Of a stretch of DNA of 7,077 nucleotides, positions 6,405-7,077 are shown piece after piece. Origin of the DNA: Lysobacterales bacterium (GTDB lineage: Bacteria > Pseudomonadota > Gammaproteobacteria > Xanthomonadales > SZUA-36); assembly GCA_026196445.1 (NCBI GenBank), contig JAPHTE010000058.1:1-7077 (forward strand), written 5' to 3'. The notes under the pieces were generated by a model. It was given only the letters and a program-made list of their open reading frames with translations, did not search any database and had not been told where the DNA came from. Position numbers and translations under genes: made by a program. How positions within the stretch are numbered: the first letter of the stretch is position 1; every line of letters begins with the position of its first letter.

Positions 6405-7077
6405 GCTCACTGGCTTGTAAAGCGCTGGACCTGAGCATTGCCGGCAAAACCGTTTGCCGGCAACTGGAAATGCAGCTCGATCCCGGACAAATCTGGGGCT
6501 TGCTGGGTCCCAATGGTATTGGCAAGACCACCCTGCTCAAGTGCATGGCGGGCCTGTCAGAACCGGACGCCGGCAGCGTGTTACTCGATGAACAGGCCAT
6601 CGATGAATTGCCGCGACGTGACGTCGCCCGCCAGCTCGGCATGCTGCAACAGCACACCGTTTACGTATTCGACGCCAGCGTATTGGAAACGGCCTTGACC
6701 GGTCGCCACCCCCACCTGTCTTACTGGGAACGCGAGAGCGTCGCCGACAGGCAAAAGGCGCTGGACGCCATCCGGGCGGTCGACCTGGAAGGATTTGAAT
6801 CACGCAGTGTTACCGGACTTTCAGGGGGCGAGGCGCGCCGGCTGGCCTTCGCCTCGCTGATCGTACAAGAGCCGGATATCCTGCTGCTGGACGAACCTAC
6901 CAACCACCTGGACATGAAACATCAACTGCGCATCATGAACCACGTAGAACAACAGGCGGCAACCGGGAAACGTTGCGCCATCGTCGCCCTGCATGACGTC
7001 AACCTGGCATCCCGTTATTGCAGCCATATCCTGATGTTGTCGGGTGAGGGAACCTGGCAGGCAGGCCCGGCGGACGA
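6401..7077 (+). CDS. FecE/BtuD-type ABC transporter ATP-binding protein, cut by window end
   Basis: This gene encodes the ATPase partner of the preceding permease, a peripheral protein on the cytoplasmic face that powers import. The reading frame is open from ATG 6401 to the window end, giving 225 residues. Family members have about 255-265, so about 30-40 C-terminal residues are missing. All nucleotide-binding motifs are present in order: Walker A GPNGIGKTT (36-44), Q-loop glutamine in MLQQH (81-85), signature LSGGEARR (140-147), Walker B ILLLDEPT (160-167), D-loop NHLD (168-171) and the H-loop histidine in ALHDVN (His198). The catalytic glutamate is Glu165. Isoleucine replaces the common alanine or serine inside Walker A, which is tolerated. 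The ATG overlaps the permease TGA as ATGA, so the two are translationally coupled. No solute-binding protein gene is inside the window; it may lie just downstream. Confidence 0.94.
   Translation, partial: MSSLACKALDLSIAGKTVCRQLEMQLDPGQIWGLLGPNGIGKTTLLKCMAGLSEPDAGSVLLDEQAIDELPRRDVARQLGMLQQHTVYVFDASVLETALTGRHPHLSYWERESVADRQKALDAIRAVDLEGFESRSVTGLSGGEARRLAFASLIVQEPDILLLDEPTNHLDMKHQLRIMNHVEQQAATGKRCAIVALHDVNLASRYCSHILMLSGEGTWQAGPAD

Overview
The window looks like chromosomal DNA from a free-living gammaproteobacterium of moderately high GC. The clues are a FadE-type acyl-CoA dehydrogenase with an N-terminal membrane anchor, a proteobacterial-style RppH, a two-part SufT and a FecCD-type transporter. 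The species cannot be named from sequence alone. It carries seven protein genes, and the two at the edges are cut off. There is no insertion sequence, CRISPR array, tRNA, rRNA or sign of recent transfer. Most of it is ordinary housekeeping and metabolic DNA.

Left third (1-3953), carbon from fatty acids: the 5' part of a GTP-type PEP carboxykinase gene (minus strand, GTG start at 578) lies downstream of a TetR-family regulator gene (minus strand, 1268-684). The regulator is divergent from fadE (plus strand, 1485-3953). A well-formed sigma70-like promoter in the divergent gap has its -10 inside an 18-bp inverted repeat. That is the layout expected if the TetR protein represses fadE. Beta-oxidation yields acetyl-CoA and PEP carboxykinase starts gluconeogenesis, so the neighbours fit growth on fatty acids. 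Co-regulation is an inference. A strong intrinsic terminator closes fadE at 3997-4022.

Middle (4023-4237): about 215 bp without a convincing protein gene. It holds a possible promoter (TATAGT -10) and a stretch of about 150 nt that can be folded into nested stems. On the plus strand it has partial similarity to the cobalamin riboswitch core, but lacks several required elements. It is the least explained part of the window.

Right third (4238-7077): rppH and sufT form a short minus-strand operon (31-bp gap). They cover RNA 5'-end processing and iron-sulfur cluster maturation. Divergent from rppH, on the plus strand, are a FecCD/BtuC-type permease gene and, with a 4-bp ATGA overlap, its ABC ATPase gene, which runs off the window end. 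Together these would import an iron-siderophore, heme or cobalamin across the inner membrane. The sequence does not decide the substrate, and no solute-binding protein lies inside the window.
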